This document shows positions 44,327-53,407 of a stretch of 64,000 nucleotides of DNA, one piece after another. Positions within the stretch are counted from its first letter, which is position 1, and each line of letters opens with the position of its first letter. The stretch comes from Brevundimonas vesicularis (GTDB taxonomy: Bacteria; Pseudomonadota; Alphaproteobacteria; Caulobacterales; Caulobacteraceae), in assembly GCF_014204545.1 (NCBI RefSeq), contig NZ_JACHLJ010000002.1, positions 248,001 to 312,000 of the forward strand, given 5' to 3'. Under the pieces are notes generated by a model. That model did not search any database and was not told where the DNA came from. It saw nothing but the letters and a program-made list of their open reading frames with translations. The translations under genes were made by a program, and so were the position numbers.

Positions 44327-45369
44327 GCCTGGCTGATGTGGGCGCCGCCCTGCTGCGTCGGCTCGATCCGGAGCAGGCGCATCAGTTGGCGATCAAGGGC
44401 CTGGCCTTCGCCCCCCTGCCCGCCCCGCCCGCCGACGATCCGATCCTAAGAACACAGCTGGCGGGGCTGGACCTGCCTAATCCGGTCGGTCTGGCGGCGG
44501 GTCTTGACAAGAATGGCGAGGCCCTGCACGGCCTGTCGCGCCTCGGCTTCGGCTTCGTCGAATGCGGCTCGGTCACGCCCCGGCCCCAGCCCGGCAATCC
44601 CAAGCCCCGCCTGTTCCGCCTGGCCGAGGACCGGGCCATCATCAATCGGATGGGGTTCAACAACGCCGGGCTCGACGCCTTCGCCGAGCGGCTGGACGGG
44701 CGTCCAACGGGCGTCGTCGTCGGCGCCAATCTGGGGGCCAACAAGGACACCGAGGACAAGGCGGCCGACTATGTCGCCGGTCTGCAACGCCTTGCCGGCC
44801 GCGCCGCCTACTTCACCGTCAACATCTCCTCGCCCAATACGCCGGGCCTGCGCGCGCTTCAGGGCCGCGAGCAGTTGGACGACCTTTTGGGCCGTATCGA
44901 CGCCGCCCGTCCGGCGACCGGCCCCGCGCGCGTGCCGGTTTTCCTCAAGATCGCGCCCGACCTGATCGCCGACGAGATCGCCATGATCGTCGAGGCGTCT
45001 CTGGCCCACCGGATCGACGGGCTGATCGTATCCAACACCACGCTGGAGCGCCCCGAGACCCTTCGCTCCCCGGACGCCCACCAGGCCGGCGGCCTGTCCG
45101 GCGCGCCCATCCGCCCCTTCGCGGAAAAGGCCCTGCGTGCGGCGGCCGAGGCGGCGGCCGGCCGCCTGCCCTTGATCGCCGTCGGCGGCATCGACAGCGG
45201 CGCCGAGGCCTATGCCCGCATCCGCCTGGGGGCATCGGCGGTCCAGATCTATTCCGCCCTGATCTACGAGGGACCAGGCTTGGTCGCCCGTATCAAGCGT
45301 GACCTGGCCGCCCGCCTGCGCGCCGACGGTTTTTCCGCAGTAACAGACGCGGTCGGCGCGCTCCGTTGA
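44323..45369 (+). CDS. pyrD: Dihydroorotate dehydrogenase (quinone)
   Basis: Class 2, membrane-associated FMN enzyme that oxidises dihydroorotate with quinone as acceptor in pyrimidine synthesis. The N-terminal membrane-association helix (DVGAALLRRLDPEQAHQLAIKGLAF) is present, then NPVGLAAGLDKNGEAL, FVECGSVTPRPQPGNPKPRLFR, NRMGFNNAG, VNISSPNTPGLRALQ with the catalytic Ser, KIAPDL and VGGIDSGAEAYARI. ATG 44323 gives 348 residues. Last gene of the sixA-DUF952-pyrD operon. Confidence 0.96.
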   Translation: MSLADVGAALLRRLDPEQAHQLAIKGLAFAPLPAPPADDPILRTQLAGLDLPNPVGLAAGLDKNGEALHGLSRLGFGFVECGSVTPRPQPGNPKPRLFRLAEDRAIINRMGFNNAGLDAFAERLDGRPTGVVVGANLGANKDTEDKAADYVAGLQRLAGRAAYFTVNISSPNTPGLRALQGREQLDDLLGRIDAARPATGPARVPVFLKIAPDLIADEIAMIVEASLAHRIDGLIVSNTTLERPETLRSPDAHQAGGLSGAPIRPFAEKALRAAAEAAAGRLPLIAVGGIDSGAEAYARIRLGASAVQIYSALIYEGPGLVARIKRDLAARLRADGFSAVTDAVGALR

Positions 45370-45439
45370 CAGAGCGTTAGTGTCGATACGTCTAGGGTGA
45401 CCGATGCGAGCGACCTGCGTTCGTCATCCGAGAACCTGA

Positions 45440-47311
45440 ATGAAATCGACCGCCGTCGATATCGCTGAAAGCAGCTGGACCGCCGCCGTTCGCCAACGCT
45501 CGGGCGCTGCGGTGCAACGGCTCGTGGCGGCGGCGGCTGTCGCCCTGGTCGTGACCCCGATGGTCGGGGTGCGGTTCACCTTCGGCTGGGTCGTGCTGTA
45601 TCTGGCGGTCCAGGCCATGGAGATGGTCGTTTATCGACCGATCCTGAAGACGCCCGGCGAGCTATCCAGCGGCCGAAAGCTGGCCGTCCTGACCGTAGTC
45701 GCCATCAGTTCCACCGTTTTCGCCGCCCTGTCGCTGGTGATGTGGAATATCGGCGGCGCGATCGGCGGCGTCAGCGCAGCGCTGATGCTCAGCGCCTGCA
45801 TGTTGACGGCCATGCTGAATGCAAACCGCTGTCAGGCCGTGATGGTCGCGGGCCTTGCGCCTCAGACCGGCTTCCTGCTGGCCACGCCCGTTTTCGTTTA
45901 CGCGTTGGAGGCCCCCGGCCCGCTGGTCATGTCGGCGGCTGCTGCGGTCGTGCTGTTCACCTTCTATGTCGCCATCACCGGCCAGCGCATGGTCGAGGCC
46001 AGCGCCAACGTCGTGCGCGCCCATGCCTCGGCCGAGGAATCCCGGCTCAAGGCAGAACGCAGCCTGGCCGACCACACTACCTTCCTGGCCGCCATCGGCC
46101 ATGATCTGCGCACCCCGATCGGCGCGATCCTGGCCGGCGCCGCCGAGCTGCGCGCGCCCGACGCCCAGTCGCGCAACAGCGCCAATCTGATTACCGACGC
46201 CGGGCTGATGATGAAGGCCCTGCTGGACGACTTGCTGGACCATACGCGTATCGGCGCCGGGCGGATGACGGTCGAGGCCAAGGATTTCGACCTGCGGCAG
46301 ATGCTTGCCCAGACCGTGATGCTGTGGCGAGGTCTCGCCGACGCCAAGGGACTGAAGCTGCGCATCGAAGGCGCCTCGGCTATGCCGCGCCACGTCAAGG
46401 GCGACGTCATGCGCATCCGTCAGGTGCTGAACAACCTGCTGTCCAACGCCATGAAGTTCACCGAGCAGGGCCAGATCACCCTGCGGGTCCAGGCCTGGCC
46501 CGAAGAGCCGTCGGGATATGCCCTGCTGTTCGAAATCGTGGACACGGGTCCGGGCATGACGACCGATCAACTGGCCCGCCTGTTCACCCCGTTCGACCAG
46601 ACCGCCGACGGCGTCTCCGCCCGCTACGGCGGCTCGGGCCTGGGGCTGGCGATCAGCCGCAATCTGATCGACCTGATGGGCGGACGGCTGACGGTCCGCA
46701 GCGCGCCGGGTCAGGGCTCGCGCTTCACCGTGTCCCTGATCCTGCCGCGCGGCGACGAGGCGGTTCAGATTGTCGAGGTGGTTGACGAAAGCCGCCTGGA
46801 CATCGCACGCTCGCTGACGCCGGTCGTATCGCCGGCGCCCCCACCCATCGCGCCGGAGCCGGAGCCCGAACCTGTCACGACGTTTACGGTCGCCGACGAG
46901 GCCGAAGATCAGCCGCTGCGCCTGCTGGTCGTGGACGATCACGACATCAACCGCCGCGCGGTGCAGTTGATCCTTCAGCCGCTGGGCTGCGAGATCACCA
47001 CCGCCGCCGACGGCATGATCGCGCTGGAACGCTGTCAGGAGGCCGTGTTCGACGTCATCTTCATGGATGTGCGCATGCCTGAGCTGGACGGGCGCGAGAC
47101 GACGCGTCGTCTGCGCGCCGGCGGCGGACCCAACGCCGCCACTCCGGTCGTCGCCGTCACCGCCGACACCGCGCCCGAGGACGTCGCGGCCTGTCAGGCG
47201 GCCGGCATGGCCTATTTCGTCTCCAAGCCGCTGACGCCGCCCGCCCTGATCGGCGCCTTGCAGCACGTCCTGAACGACACCGCCGCTCAGGCCGCGACCG
47301 AGGCCGCCTGA
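45440..47311 (+). CDS. Membrane hybrid sensor histidine kinase
   Basis: A 623-residue membrane kinase. Residues 1-180 form about six transmembrane helices (for example AAVALVVTPMVGVRFTFGWVV and AAAAVVLFTFYVAITG). HisKA with IGHDLRTPIGAILAG (phospho-His near residue 220), HATPase (NLLSNAMKFTE, GGSGLGLAISRN) and a receiver after a Pro/Glu-rich linker (LLVVDDHDINRR, phospho-Asp in FMDVRMPEL near 542, Lys in VSKPL). No periplasmic sensor domain is evident, suggesting an intramembrane cue. Its last 25 bases overlap the convergent vsr gene. Confidence 0.93.
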   Translation: MKSTAVDIAESSWTAAVRQRSGAAVQRLVAAAAVALVVTPMVGVRFTFGWVVLYLAVQAMEMVVYRPILKTPGELSSGRKLAVLTVVAISSTVFAALSLVMWNIGGAIGGVSAALMLSACMLTAMLNANRCQAVMVAGLAPQTGFLLATPVFVYALEAPGPLVMSAAAAVVLFTFYVAITGQRMVEASANVVRAHASAEESRLKAERSLADHTTFLAAIGHDLRTPIGAILAGAAELRAPDAQSRNSANLITDAGLMMKALLDDLLDHTRIGAGRMTVEAKDFDLRQMLAQTVMLWRGLADAKGLKLRIEGASAMPRHVKGDVMRIRQVLNNLLSNAMKFTEQGQITLRVQAWPEEPSGYALLFEIVDTGPGMTTDQLARLFTPFDQTADGVSARYGGSGLGLAISRNLIDLMGGRLTVRSAPGQGSRFTVSLILPRGDEAVQIVEVVDESRLDIARSLTPVVSPAPPPIAPEPEPEPVTTFTVADEAEDQPLRLLVVDDHDINRRAVQLILQPLGCEITTAADGMIALERCQEAVFDVIFMDVRMPELDGRETTRRLRAGGGPNAATPVVAVTADTAPEDVAACQAAGMAYFVSKPLTPPALIGALQHVLNDTAAQAATEAA

Positions 47312-47724
47312 CCCCGGACGCTTGCGATAAGGCGCGCGGGGAAATCAGGCTGTTTCATCTCGCATTCCCAGACGACGACCACGCGCCAGCCTGACGCTGC
47401 CAGCGCCGTCACGGCGGCGGCGTCGCGCACGCGGTTTCGGCTGATCTTGGCGATCCAGTAATCGGCGTTGGTCTTGGGCTGCCGTGATCCACGGGCGCAA
47501 TCATGGCCGTGCCAGAAGCAGCCGTGGACGAACAGGGCGACCTTACGGCCCTTCATCACCACATCCGGGCGGCCCGGCAGACCCATGCCGCCCAGCCGAT
47601 AGCCGATCCCGGCCGCACGCAGGATCCTGCGCACGGCCAGTTCCGGCGACGTATCCCGCCCCTTCACGCGACGCATCACGGCGCTGCGCTTCTCTGGGCT
47701 GAAGACATCCGAGCTCACGATCAA
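47287..47724 (-). CDS. vsr: Very short patch repair (Vsr) endonuclease-like protein
   Basis: A Vsr-fold mismatch endonuclease nicking T:G mismatches produced by deamination of 5-methylcytosine. Sequence features: RSAVMRRVKGRDTSPELAVRRIL, GRPDVVMKGRKVALFVHGCFWHGHDC and SGWRVVVVWECEM. Normally it accompanies a cytosine methyltransferase, yet none is in the window. The start is TTG 47724 or GTG 47718. It overlaps the HK end by 25 bp and its start falls inside an inverted repeat. Confidence 0.88.
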   Translation of the reverse strand: MIVSSDVFSPEKRSAVMRRVKGRDTSPELAVRRILRAAGIGYRLGGMGLPGRPDVVMKGRKVALFVHGCFWHGHDCARGSRQPKTNADYWIAKISRNRVRDAAAVTALAASGWRVVVVWECEMKQPDFPARLIASVRGQAASVAA

Positions 47725-47762
47725 TCCACGCTCAAGTAGCGAAGCGGTAGCGTGGATTGATC
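47719..47762. repeat. 14-bp perfect inverted repeat at the vsr start
   Basis: GATCAATCCACGCT (47719-47732) and AGCGTGGATTGATC (47749-47762) pair perfectly around 16 bp. It lies between the Prx stop and the vsr start and spans the vsr start codon. It could be a terminator for the peroxiredoxin or an operator. Confidence 0.65.
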
Positions 47763-47766
47763 CAAA

Positions 47767-48252
47767 TTAGAGCTGCGCCAGCAGATGCTCGGCGGAGGAC
47801 ACCTTGAACTCGCCGCCTTGCTCGATGTTCAGTTGCTCGACCACGCCGTCCTTCACCAACATGGAATAGCGCTGCGACCGCTCGCCAAGGCCGAAGCCCG
47901 AACCGTCCAGCACCAGACCCAGGGCGCGGGTCAGTTCGCCGTTGCCGTCGGCCAGCATGACGATGCTGTCGTCGGTGATGCCCTGGCTCTCGCCCCAGGC
48001 CTTCATGACGAAGGCGTCGTTGACCGAGATGCAGGCGACCGTATCGACGCCCTTGCCCTGGATGTCGGCCAGGTGATCCTTGAAGCCCGGCAGGTGGCGC
48101 GCCGAGCAGGTCGGTGTGAAGGCGCCGGGCACGGCGAACAGGGCCACGGTCTTGCCGGCGAAGATGTCGTCGGTGCTGACGGGCTTGGGGCCCTCGGCGG
48201 TCGCTTGGGCGAGGGTTGCATTCGGGATGCGATCGCCGATCTGGATGGTCAT
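47767..48252 (-). CDS. Peroxiredoxin, Prx5 type
   Basis: Thiol peroxidase of the Prx5 group, 161 residues, with peroxidatic Cys in AVPGAFTPTCSARHLPG (about residue 50), DTVACISVNDAFVMKAWGE and GFGLGERSQRYSMLVKDGVVEQLN. It reduces peroxides using glutathione or thioredoxin. ATG 48252 starts MTIQIGDRIPNA; the longer upstream frame overlaps the divergent YqgE gene and is rejected. Confidence 0.94.
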   Translation of the reverse strand: MTIQIGDRIPNATLAQATAEGPKPVSTDDIFAGKTVALFAVPGAFTPTCSARHLPGFKDHLADIQGKGVDTVACISVNDAFVMKAWGESQGITDDSIVMLADGNGELTRALGLVLDGSGFGLGERSQRYSMLVKDGVVEQLNIEQGGEFKVSSAEHLLAQL

Positions 48253-48381
48253 GTCTGTCTCGCTGAGGTTTGGGGCCGGCGCGTTTGAACGGCCGTGTGC
48301 GACACATATACACCACGGACGACACCGCAAGCGCCGGTTCGGCTTGCTTGCGCCGCTTTCCGGACAGATGATGCCAGGATC

Positions 48382-48951
48382 ATGAGCCAAGCCTCCACCC
48401 TGACCGGACGACTGCTGGTCGCCATGCCCGGGATCGACGACGCCCGGTTCGAACACGCCGTCATCCTGATCTGCGCCCACGGGCCGGATCACGCCATGGG
48501 CCTGCGGCTTGATCGACCGGCGCCGGGCGTGGATCTGAAGACGGTTCTGGACAAGCTGGACGCGCCGGCGCCCGATCAATCCATCGGTCGCGCGGTTCTG
48601 ATGGGCGGCCCGGTCGAGCGCGAGCGCGGCTTCGTCCTGCACACCGACGACTGGACGGTCGGCGACGACACCCTGGCCTTCGGCGACGGTCTGGCCATGA
48701 CCGGCACGCGCGAAGCGCTGGCCGCCATGACGGACGAGGTCGCCGGCCCGCGCCGCTCAGCCCTGCTGCTGGGCTACGCCGGCTGGGGCGAAGGACAGTT
48801 GGAGGAAGAGCTGGCCGACAACGTCTGGCTGACCGCCGACGCCGATCTGGACCTGATTTTCGACGGTGAACACACGTCGAAATGGACACGCGCCCTCGCC
48901 CAGCTGGGCGTGGACGCGGCCATGTTATCCAGCCAGGGCGGCCGGGCCTGA
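48382..48951 (+). CDS. YqgE/AlgH family protein
   Basis: A 189-residue YqgE/AlgH-type protein (LTGRLLVAMPGIDDARFEHAVILICAHGPDHAMGLRLDRPA, VLMGGPVERERGFVLH, LLLGYAGWGEGQLEEELADNVWL). In many bacteria it is found near yqgF; its function is unclear. ATG 48382 fits the conserved N-terminus. It is divergent from the peroxiredoxin across 129 bp and convergent with the outer-membrane protein gene 20 bp away. Confidence 0.93.
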   Translation: MSQASTLTGRLLVAMPGIDDARFEHAVILICAHGPDHAMGLRLDRPAPGVDLKTVLDKLDAPAPDQSIGRAVLMGGPVERERGFVLHTDDWTVGDDTLAFGDGLAMTGTREALAAMTDEVAGPRRSALLLGYAGWGEGQLEEELADNVWLTADADLDLIFDGEHTSKWTRALAQLGVDAAMLSSQGGRA

Positions 48952-48971
48952 ACCCAGCCGCCCGCTAAGGC

Positions 48972-49823
48972 TTAGAAGCGGTAGTTCATGCCGATGCGGA
49001 ACATGTGAGTTCCAAACTTGCCGTTACCGCGCACCATGTCCGTGCCCGTTGTGTTCGGAGCCAGGACGAAGGGGTTGGTGGCGGGCGCCGTACCGCGGCC
49101 GACGCGGATCACCGGGCTGTCGACATCCAGCGAGGTGTAGAGGTATTCGCTGCTGACCGTCAGGCCGCGACCCAAGGCGTATTCCACACCGCCGCCGGCC
49201 TGCCAGCCGTCGCCGTCATCGCCTTCGCTGGTTTCGGTGAAGCTGTTGGCCAGGTTCGACGTGCGGAAACGGTTCTCGAACTTGCCATAGGCGTAGCCGC
49301 CGGTGCCGTAGACCAGGGCCGGACCATAGGCGTAGCCGAGTTTCAACCGGGCGGCCGCCGTGCTCTCCAGCTCACGCGTGAAGGTGTAGAAGGCCGGGGT
49401 GGTCGAGAAGCCGGTCACCGAATCCTGGGCATTGTTGACGCTGTATTCCGCCAGCGCGCCGACGACGAAGTTGCCGAACTGCATGTCGTAACCGGCGCGC
49501 ACGCCCGCTTCGACACCGTCGTTGTCGCTACGGCAACCGGTGCCCGGCGCAGTGCTGGTCGCCGTGCCGCCGCAGAAGCCGGGGCTGAAGGCGTTGGCGC
49601 CGACGGTGGCGGGGGCGACCGGCAAGGTCGTGACCTGATCGCCGTAGTTGCCATCCAGGTTACGGTCGAAGCGCAGGATTTCGTCGCCGTCGTCGTTGGT
49701 CTGGTTGTATCCGCCGAAGATGCCGATGTAGGGGCCAGACCAGTCCGGGGCGACGGACTGGGCCAGGGCGGGGGTGGAAACCATGGCCAGGGCCAGGGCG
49801 CTGGAGGCGAGGGTCTTGATCAT
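48972..49823 (-). CDS. Outer-membrane beta-barrel protein (Omp25/31-like)
   Basis: A 283-residue protein with signal peptide (MIKTLASSALALAMVSTPALAQ) and a beta-barrel pattern of alternating strands (SGPYIGIFGGYNQTN, LKLGYAYGPALVYGTGGYAYG, WQAGGGVEYALGRGLTVSSEYLYTS) ending MFRIGMNYRF, whose terminal Phe is typical of barrels. It resembles small alphaproteobacterial porin-like proteins. Pore or adhesion function unknown. I chose ATG 49823, which opens the signal peptide. Confidence 0.9.
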   Translation of the reverse strand: MIKTLASSALALAMVSTPALAQSVAPDWSGPYIGIFGGYNQTNDDGDEILRFDRNLDGNYGDQVTTLPVAPATVGANAFSPGFCGGTATSTAPGTGCRSDNDGVEAGVRAGYDMQFGNFVVGALAEYSVNNAQDSVTGFSTTPAFYTFTRELESTAAARLKLGYAYGPALVYGTGGYAYGKFENRFRTSNLANSFTETSEGDDGDGWQAGGGVEYALGRGLTVSSEYLYTSLDVDSPVIRVGRGTAPATNPFVLAPNTTGTDMVRGNGKFGTHMFRIGMNYRF

Positions 49824-49964
49824 TTGGGGGGAGGCTTTCGTGCCGAAAGTGCGGGCGCGACGTCCCCGCTCGCCGTCACAAAAGCCGAAAGCGGCCACCG
49901 GTTCCCAAGCCTTTGCATCGCCAAATGTCGCACATCCAATCGTTCAGGTTGAACGTACGGGCCG

Positions 49965-51665
49965 CTAGCGCGTCGCCATCGACACCAGAAAGGCGATCAG
50001 CAGAACCAGGCTGATCCCTTGCCAGAATCGCACCGGATCGCTCTCGATCAGGGACAGCTGGCGCGGCGGCGGGGCGGCGACGGCGCTGCCAGTCTCCAGC
50101 ACATGAATCAGTTCCTCGACATCCTCGAACCGCTCGTTCGGATCCACGGCGACGGCGCGCATGATGGCTCCCTCCAGCCAGGCGGGCATATCCGGCCGGT
50201 GTCGCGTCGGCGGTGCGGGCGCCCGATCAAAGCGCGGCGCATCGGCCGGATCCACCTCGCCCCACGGATAGGTGCGGGTGAACAGGCGATACAGCGTCAC
50301 CCCCAGGGCGAACTGATCGGTCGCGGCGTTGCCGCTCTCGCCCGCATACATTTCCGGCGCCTTGTAACCGGCGGTGCCCGGCGCCTCGGCCTCGGCGAAC
50401 TCCTCGGCCAGCCGCAGGCGTGCGACGCCCAGATCGACCAGTTTCAGCCCGCCCTGTGTCTCAAGGATCACATTGTCCGGCTTGATGTCACGGTGCGTCA
50501 CCCCTGCCCGGTGCAGGGCCGAAACCGCGCGCGACAGGCGCAGCGCCACCCCGATCCCTTCGGCGATCTCGAACGGCCCTTCCTCCGCCAACCGCGCGTG
50601 AAGGGTCTGCCCGGCATGGAAGGGCTGGGCGATATAGAGCCGGCTCTGGCGACCGGCATCCAGGCTCAACACCTTGCCGACGAATGGGCTGTCGATGCGC
50701 CGCCCGATGAAGGCTTCACGCAGAAAGGCAGTGCGGGCGCCGCGTTCGGACACCACGGCGGGCTTGGGAAACTTCAGCACGACCGCGCCGCCGTCGCTTA
50801 GCGTATCCTTCGCCAGAAACAGGGTCGTATAGCGCCCGTCCGCCACGACCCGCTGAAGCGCGAACCCATCGACATTGTCGCCCACGGCGGGCGGCGGCAG
50901 GATGGCCAGCCCTTCCGCCTCGGCCGTGATCGCTTCCCAGTCGGGCGCGCCGGTGCGGACCACGTCGATGACGATGGCGGTGGCGTTGTCGCGCGGCCCC
51001 GCCGCCTCGACCTCGGCCAGGATCGCCTTGGCGTCCGCATCGGGCGAACTGCGCCGTCCCAACAGGCTCGCGATCACCGCATCGGCCAGCACCCCATGCA
51101 CCCCGTCTGTGGTCAGCAGCAGCCGGTCGTGCGGCTCCAGTCGCACTTGCCGGACATCCAGCTTCACATCCGCCTCGATGCCGACGGCGCGGTACAGCAC
51201 ATGGCTCAGCCCCTGCTGGGCCCGCGTGTGATCTTCCGTCAGCCGCGTCAGCACCCCGTCACGAAAATGCCAGGCCCGGCTGTCGCCCACATGAAGCGCC
51301 GTCGCCTCACGCCCGCGCAGGATCAGGGCGGTAAAGGTGGTCGCCGCCCCCTCCATCGCCGGATCGATCCGGCCGCGCGAATGGAGCCAGCGGTTGAACC
51401 CCCGCAGCGCCTTGATGCCGTTGGCGGCGATGCCGTTCAGCGGGTTCTGGTCCAGATAGCCGTCGATGAAGCTGCGCGTCGTCAGCTCGGCCGCCATCCG
51501 CCCGGCCTTGGACCCCGACACCCCGTCGGCGATCACCGCCACGACCCCATGCTCGCGCTGCTCGGCCGCCGTGCCGATGTGGACGCCGCCAAAATCCTGA
51601 TTATCCGCCTTGGGCCCCTGCAAGGTCGCAAAGCCGGCGGCGATCTCCAGTCTGGCGTCGGTCAT
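49965..51665 (-). CDS. Fused PP2C phosphatase and serine/threonine kinase, tail-anchored
   Basis: A 566-residue signalling protein. Residues 1-240 are a PP2C phosphatase (DNQDFGG, VIADGVSGSKAGRMAAE, LHVGDSRAWHFRDG, LLLTTDGVHGVL, GPRDNATAIVID). Residues about 265-530 are a Hanks-type kinase: Lys in VVLKFPKP, catalytic loop HRDIKPDNVIL, DLG in place of DFG (LVDLGVARL), then GTAGYKAPEMYAGE. A single C-terminal helix (GISLVLLIAFLVSMATR) anchors it in the membrane with both domains in the cytoplasm. Such fusions can add and remove phosphate on the same targets. It is 43 bp downstream of the PdeA-like gene. Confidence 0.93.
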   Translation of the reverse strand: MTDARLEIAAGFATLQGPKADNQDFGGVHIGTAAEQREHGVVAVIADGVSGSKAGRMAAELTTRSFIDGYLDQNPLNGIAANGIKALRGFNRWLHSRGRIDPAMEGAATTFTALILRGREATALHVGDSRAWHFRDGVLTRLTEDHTRAQQGLSHVLYRAVGIEADVKLDVRQVRLEPHDRLLLTTDGVHGVLADAVIASLLGRRSSPDADAKAILAEVEAAGPRDNATAIVIDVVRTGAPDWEAITAEAEGLAILPPPAVGDNVDGFALQRVVADGRYTTLFLAKDTLSDGGAVVLKFPKPAVVSERGARTAFLREAFIGRRIDSPFVGKVLSLDAGRQSRLYIAQPFHAGQTLHARLAEEGPFEIAEGIGVALRLSRAVSALHRAGVTHRDIKPDNVILETQGGLKLVDLGVARLRLAEEFAEAEAPGTAGYKAPEMYAGESGNAATDQFALGVTLYRLFTRTYPWGEVDPADAPRFDRAPAPPTRHRPDMPAWLEGAIMRAVAVDPNERFEDVEELIHVLETGSAVAAPPPRQLSLIESDPVRFWQGISLVLLIAFLVSMATR

Positions 51666-51708
51666 GGGCGGAACTGTCGACCTTGGCTCGCTCGCTTTCC
51701 AGCGATGT

Positions 51709-53376
51709 TTACGCCGACCGCTGCTTCAGCGGCGCCGTGCCGTCGGCCAGGCTTTCGGCCAGATAGACCTCGGCCTCCTGCGCCGGCAGGGCGGGGGCAT
51801 AGCCGAAGCCCTGGCCGTAGTGGCATTGGGCGTCCAGCAGCAGGCGGGCCAGTTCGGCGTTCTCCACGCCCTCGGCGACGACTTCCAGCGACAGGTCGCG
51901 ACCCAGATTGACCACCGACTTGACGATCTTGGCCGAGCCTTCGTCCTTGTTCATCGTCAGCACGAAATAGCGGTCGATCTTCAGCGTATCGAACGGCAGG
52001 CGCGCCAGATAGGACAGCGACGAGAAGCCGGTGCCGAAGTCGTCCAGCGCCAGCGAGGCCCCGACGTCCTTCAGCGATTGCAGCACCTCGGCGGCGCGCG
52101 CGGTGTCGCGCATGATGTCGCCCTCGGTGACCTCCAGCTTCAGCGCGCCCTTGGGCAGGCCCGTCTCCTTGATGATGCGCGCCACATCCTCGCACAGGTG
52201 CGGACGTTCGATCTCGCCGACCGACAGGTTGACGCTGCAGAACAGCTTGCCGGCCAGCGGATGGCGTTCGATCCATTCGGCCAGTTGCCGCGCCGACTGG
52301 GTCATCATCAGCAGGCCCAGGTCGTTCATCATGCCCAGGTCGGCGGTCAGGCCCAGGAACTCGTCCGGCGGCACCAGACCCCGGCGCGGGTGACGCCAGC
52401 GCGCCAGCGCCTCGAAACCGGCGACGGCCCCGGTGTTCAGGTTCACGATCGGCTGGAAGAAGGGCACGATCTCGCCGCGCACGAAGGCGTTCCTCAGATC
52501 CGCCTCCAGCGCCAGACGGCTTAAGGAATCGCTTTCCAGCGCCCGGCCATAGGCGGCCGATCCGCCGCGCCCGGCGCCCTTGGCCGATTCGACCGCCAGC
52601 TCGACCCGGCGCAGCAGTTCAGCGGCGTCGGGCGCATCCGGCCCGCCCTCCACCATCACCGCCCCGATCGAGACGGTCGGATAGATGTCGAAGCCCGCGA
52701 CCCGCAGCGGCTGCTCCAGCGCGTCGCGCACGCGATAGCTGGTGTGGGAGGCAGTCTTGGGCACGATGATGGCGAACTCGTCCTCGCCGATCCGCGCGGC
52801 CGAGGCGTCCTTGTTGAAGGCGGCGGCCAGACGCGAGCCCAGGGCCGACAGCACTAGGTCGGTCCGCTCATGCCCCAGCGCCTCGTTCAGGCGCCGCAGC
52901 CGATCGACGTCGCCGACCACGATCTCGTATTCGCCGGGCTGGGTCAGCACCTCGCTGACGCGGGCCAGAAAGGCGCGACGATCCAGAAGGCCCGTCAGCG
53001 TATCGCGGTCCGATCCGGCGAACTTGGTCTCCAGCGCCACGACGCCGGCGGCGCGCAGGCCGTCCTCCAGCCAGACGCCGCGCCACAGACAGGTCTCGGA
53101 CCCGCGCATGCGCAGACGCACGGCGATCTCGGCCCCCTCGTCCTGGGGTTTGAGCATCCGTTCGGCCAGGCTGCGATCCTGCGGCATGGCCAGGGCCACG
53201 AAACCGGCGGCTGTGCATTCCGGCGCCAGCGGTCCCAGGCCCAGCGATCGCGTCGCGCCGGTGAAACGCAGTTCGTCCGCCGCCGGCGTCCAGACCCACA
53301 GGGCCGTCTCGGCAGCGGCCAGCGCCTCGATGGCGGTCGTGGCGTCCCAGGCCAGCGATCGGGATCGTGGTGTCAC
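51709..53376 (-). CDS. pdeA: PdeA-like c-di-GMP phosphodiesterase (degenerate GGDEF-EAL)
   Basis: Soluble protein of 555 residues. An N-terminal PAS-like region (1-120) precedes a GGDEF domain whose motif reads GEDEF (197-201), and an EAL domain with EAL at 322-324 and LDDFGTGFSSLSYLARLP and VVAEGVENAELA. Caulobacter PdeA, of similar length and layout, carries a GEDEF motif that binds GTP and activates its EAL phosphodiesterase. The ortholog assignment is from memory and layout. It degrades c-di-GMP; in the family it is localised to the pole and degraded through the cell cycle. Confidence 0.8.
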   Translation of the reverse strand: MTPRSRSLAWDATTAIEALAAAETALWVWTPAADELRFTGATRSLGLGPLAPECTAAGFVALAMPQDRSLAERMLKPQDEGAEIAVRLRMRGSETCLWRGVWLEDGLRAAGVVALETKFAGSDRDTLTGLLDRRAFLARVSEVLTQPGEYEIVVGDVDRLRRLNEALGHERTDLVLSALGSRLAAAFNKDASAARIGEDEFAIIVPKTASHTSYRVRDALEQPLRVAGFDIYPTVSIGAVMVEGGPDAPDAAELLRRVELAVESAKGAGRGGSAAYGRALESDSLSRLALEADLRNAFVRGEIVPFFQPIVNLNTGAVAGFEALARWRHPRRGLVPPDEFLGLTADLGMMNDLGLLMMTQSARQLAEWIERHPLAGKLFCSVNLSVGEIERPHLCEDVARIIKETGLPKGALKLEVTEGDIMRDTARAAEVLQSLKDVGASLALDDFGTGFSSLSYLARLPFDTLKIDRYFVLTMNKDEGSAKIVKSVVNLGRDLSLEVVAEGVENAELARLLLDAQCHYGQGFGYAPALPAQEAEVYLAESLADGTAPLKQRSA

Positions 53377-53407
53377 GCGTCTCGCCCTTCCAGACGGCCC
53401 CCGGCCG

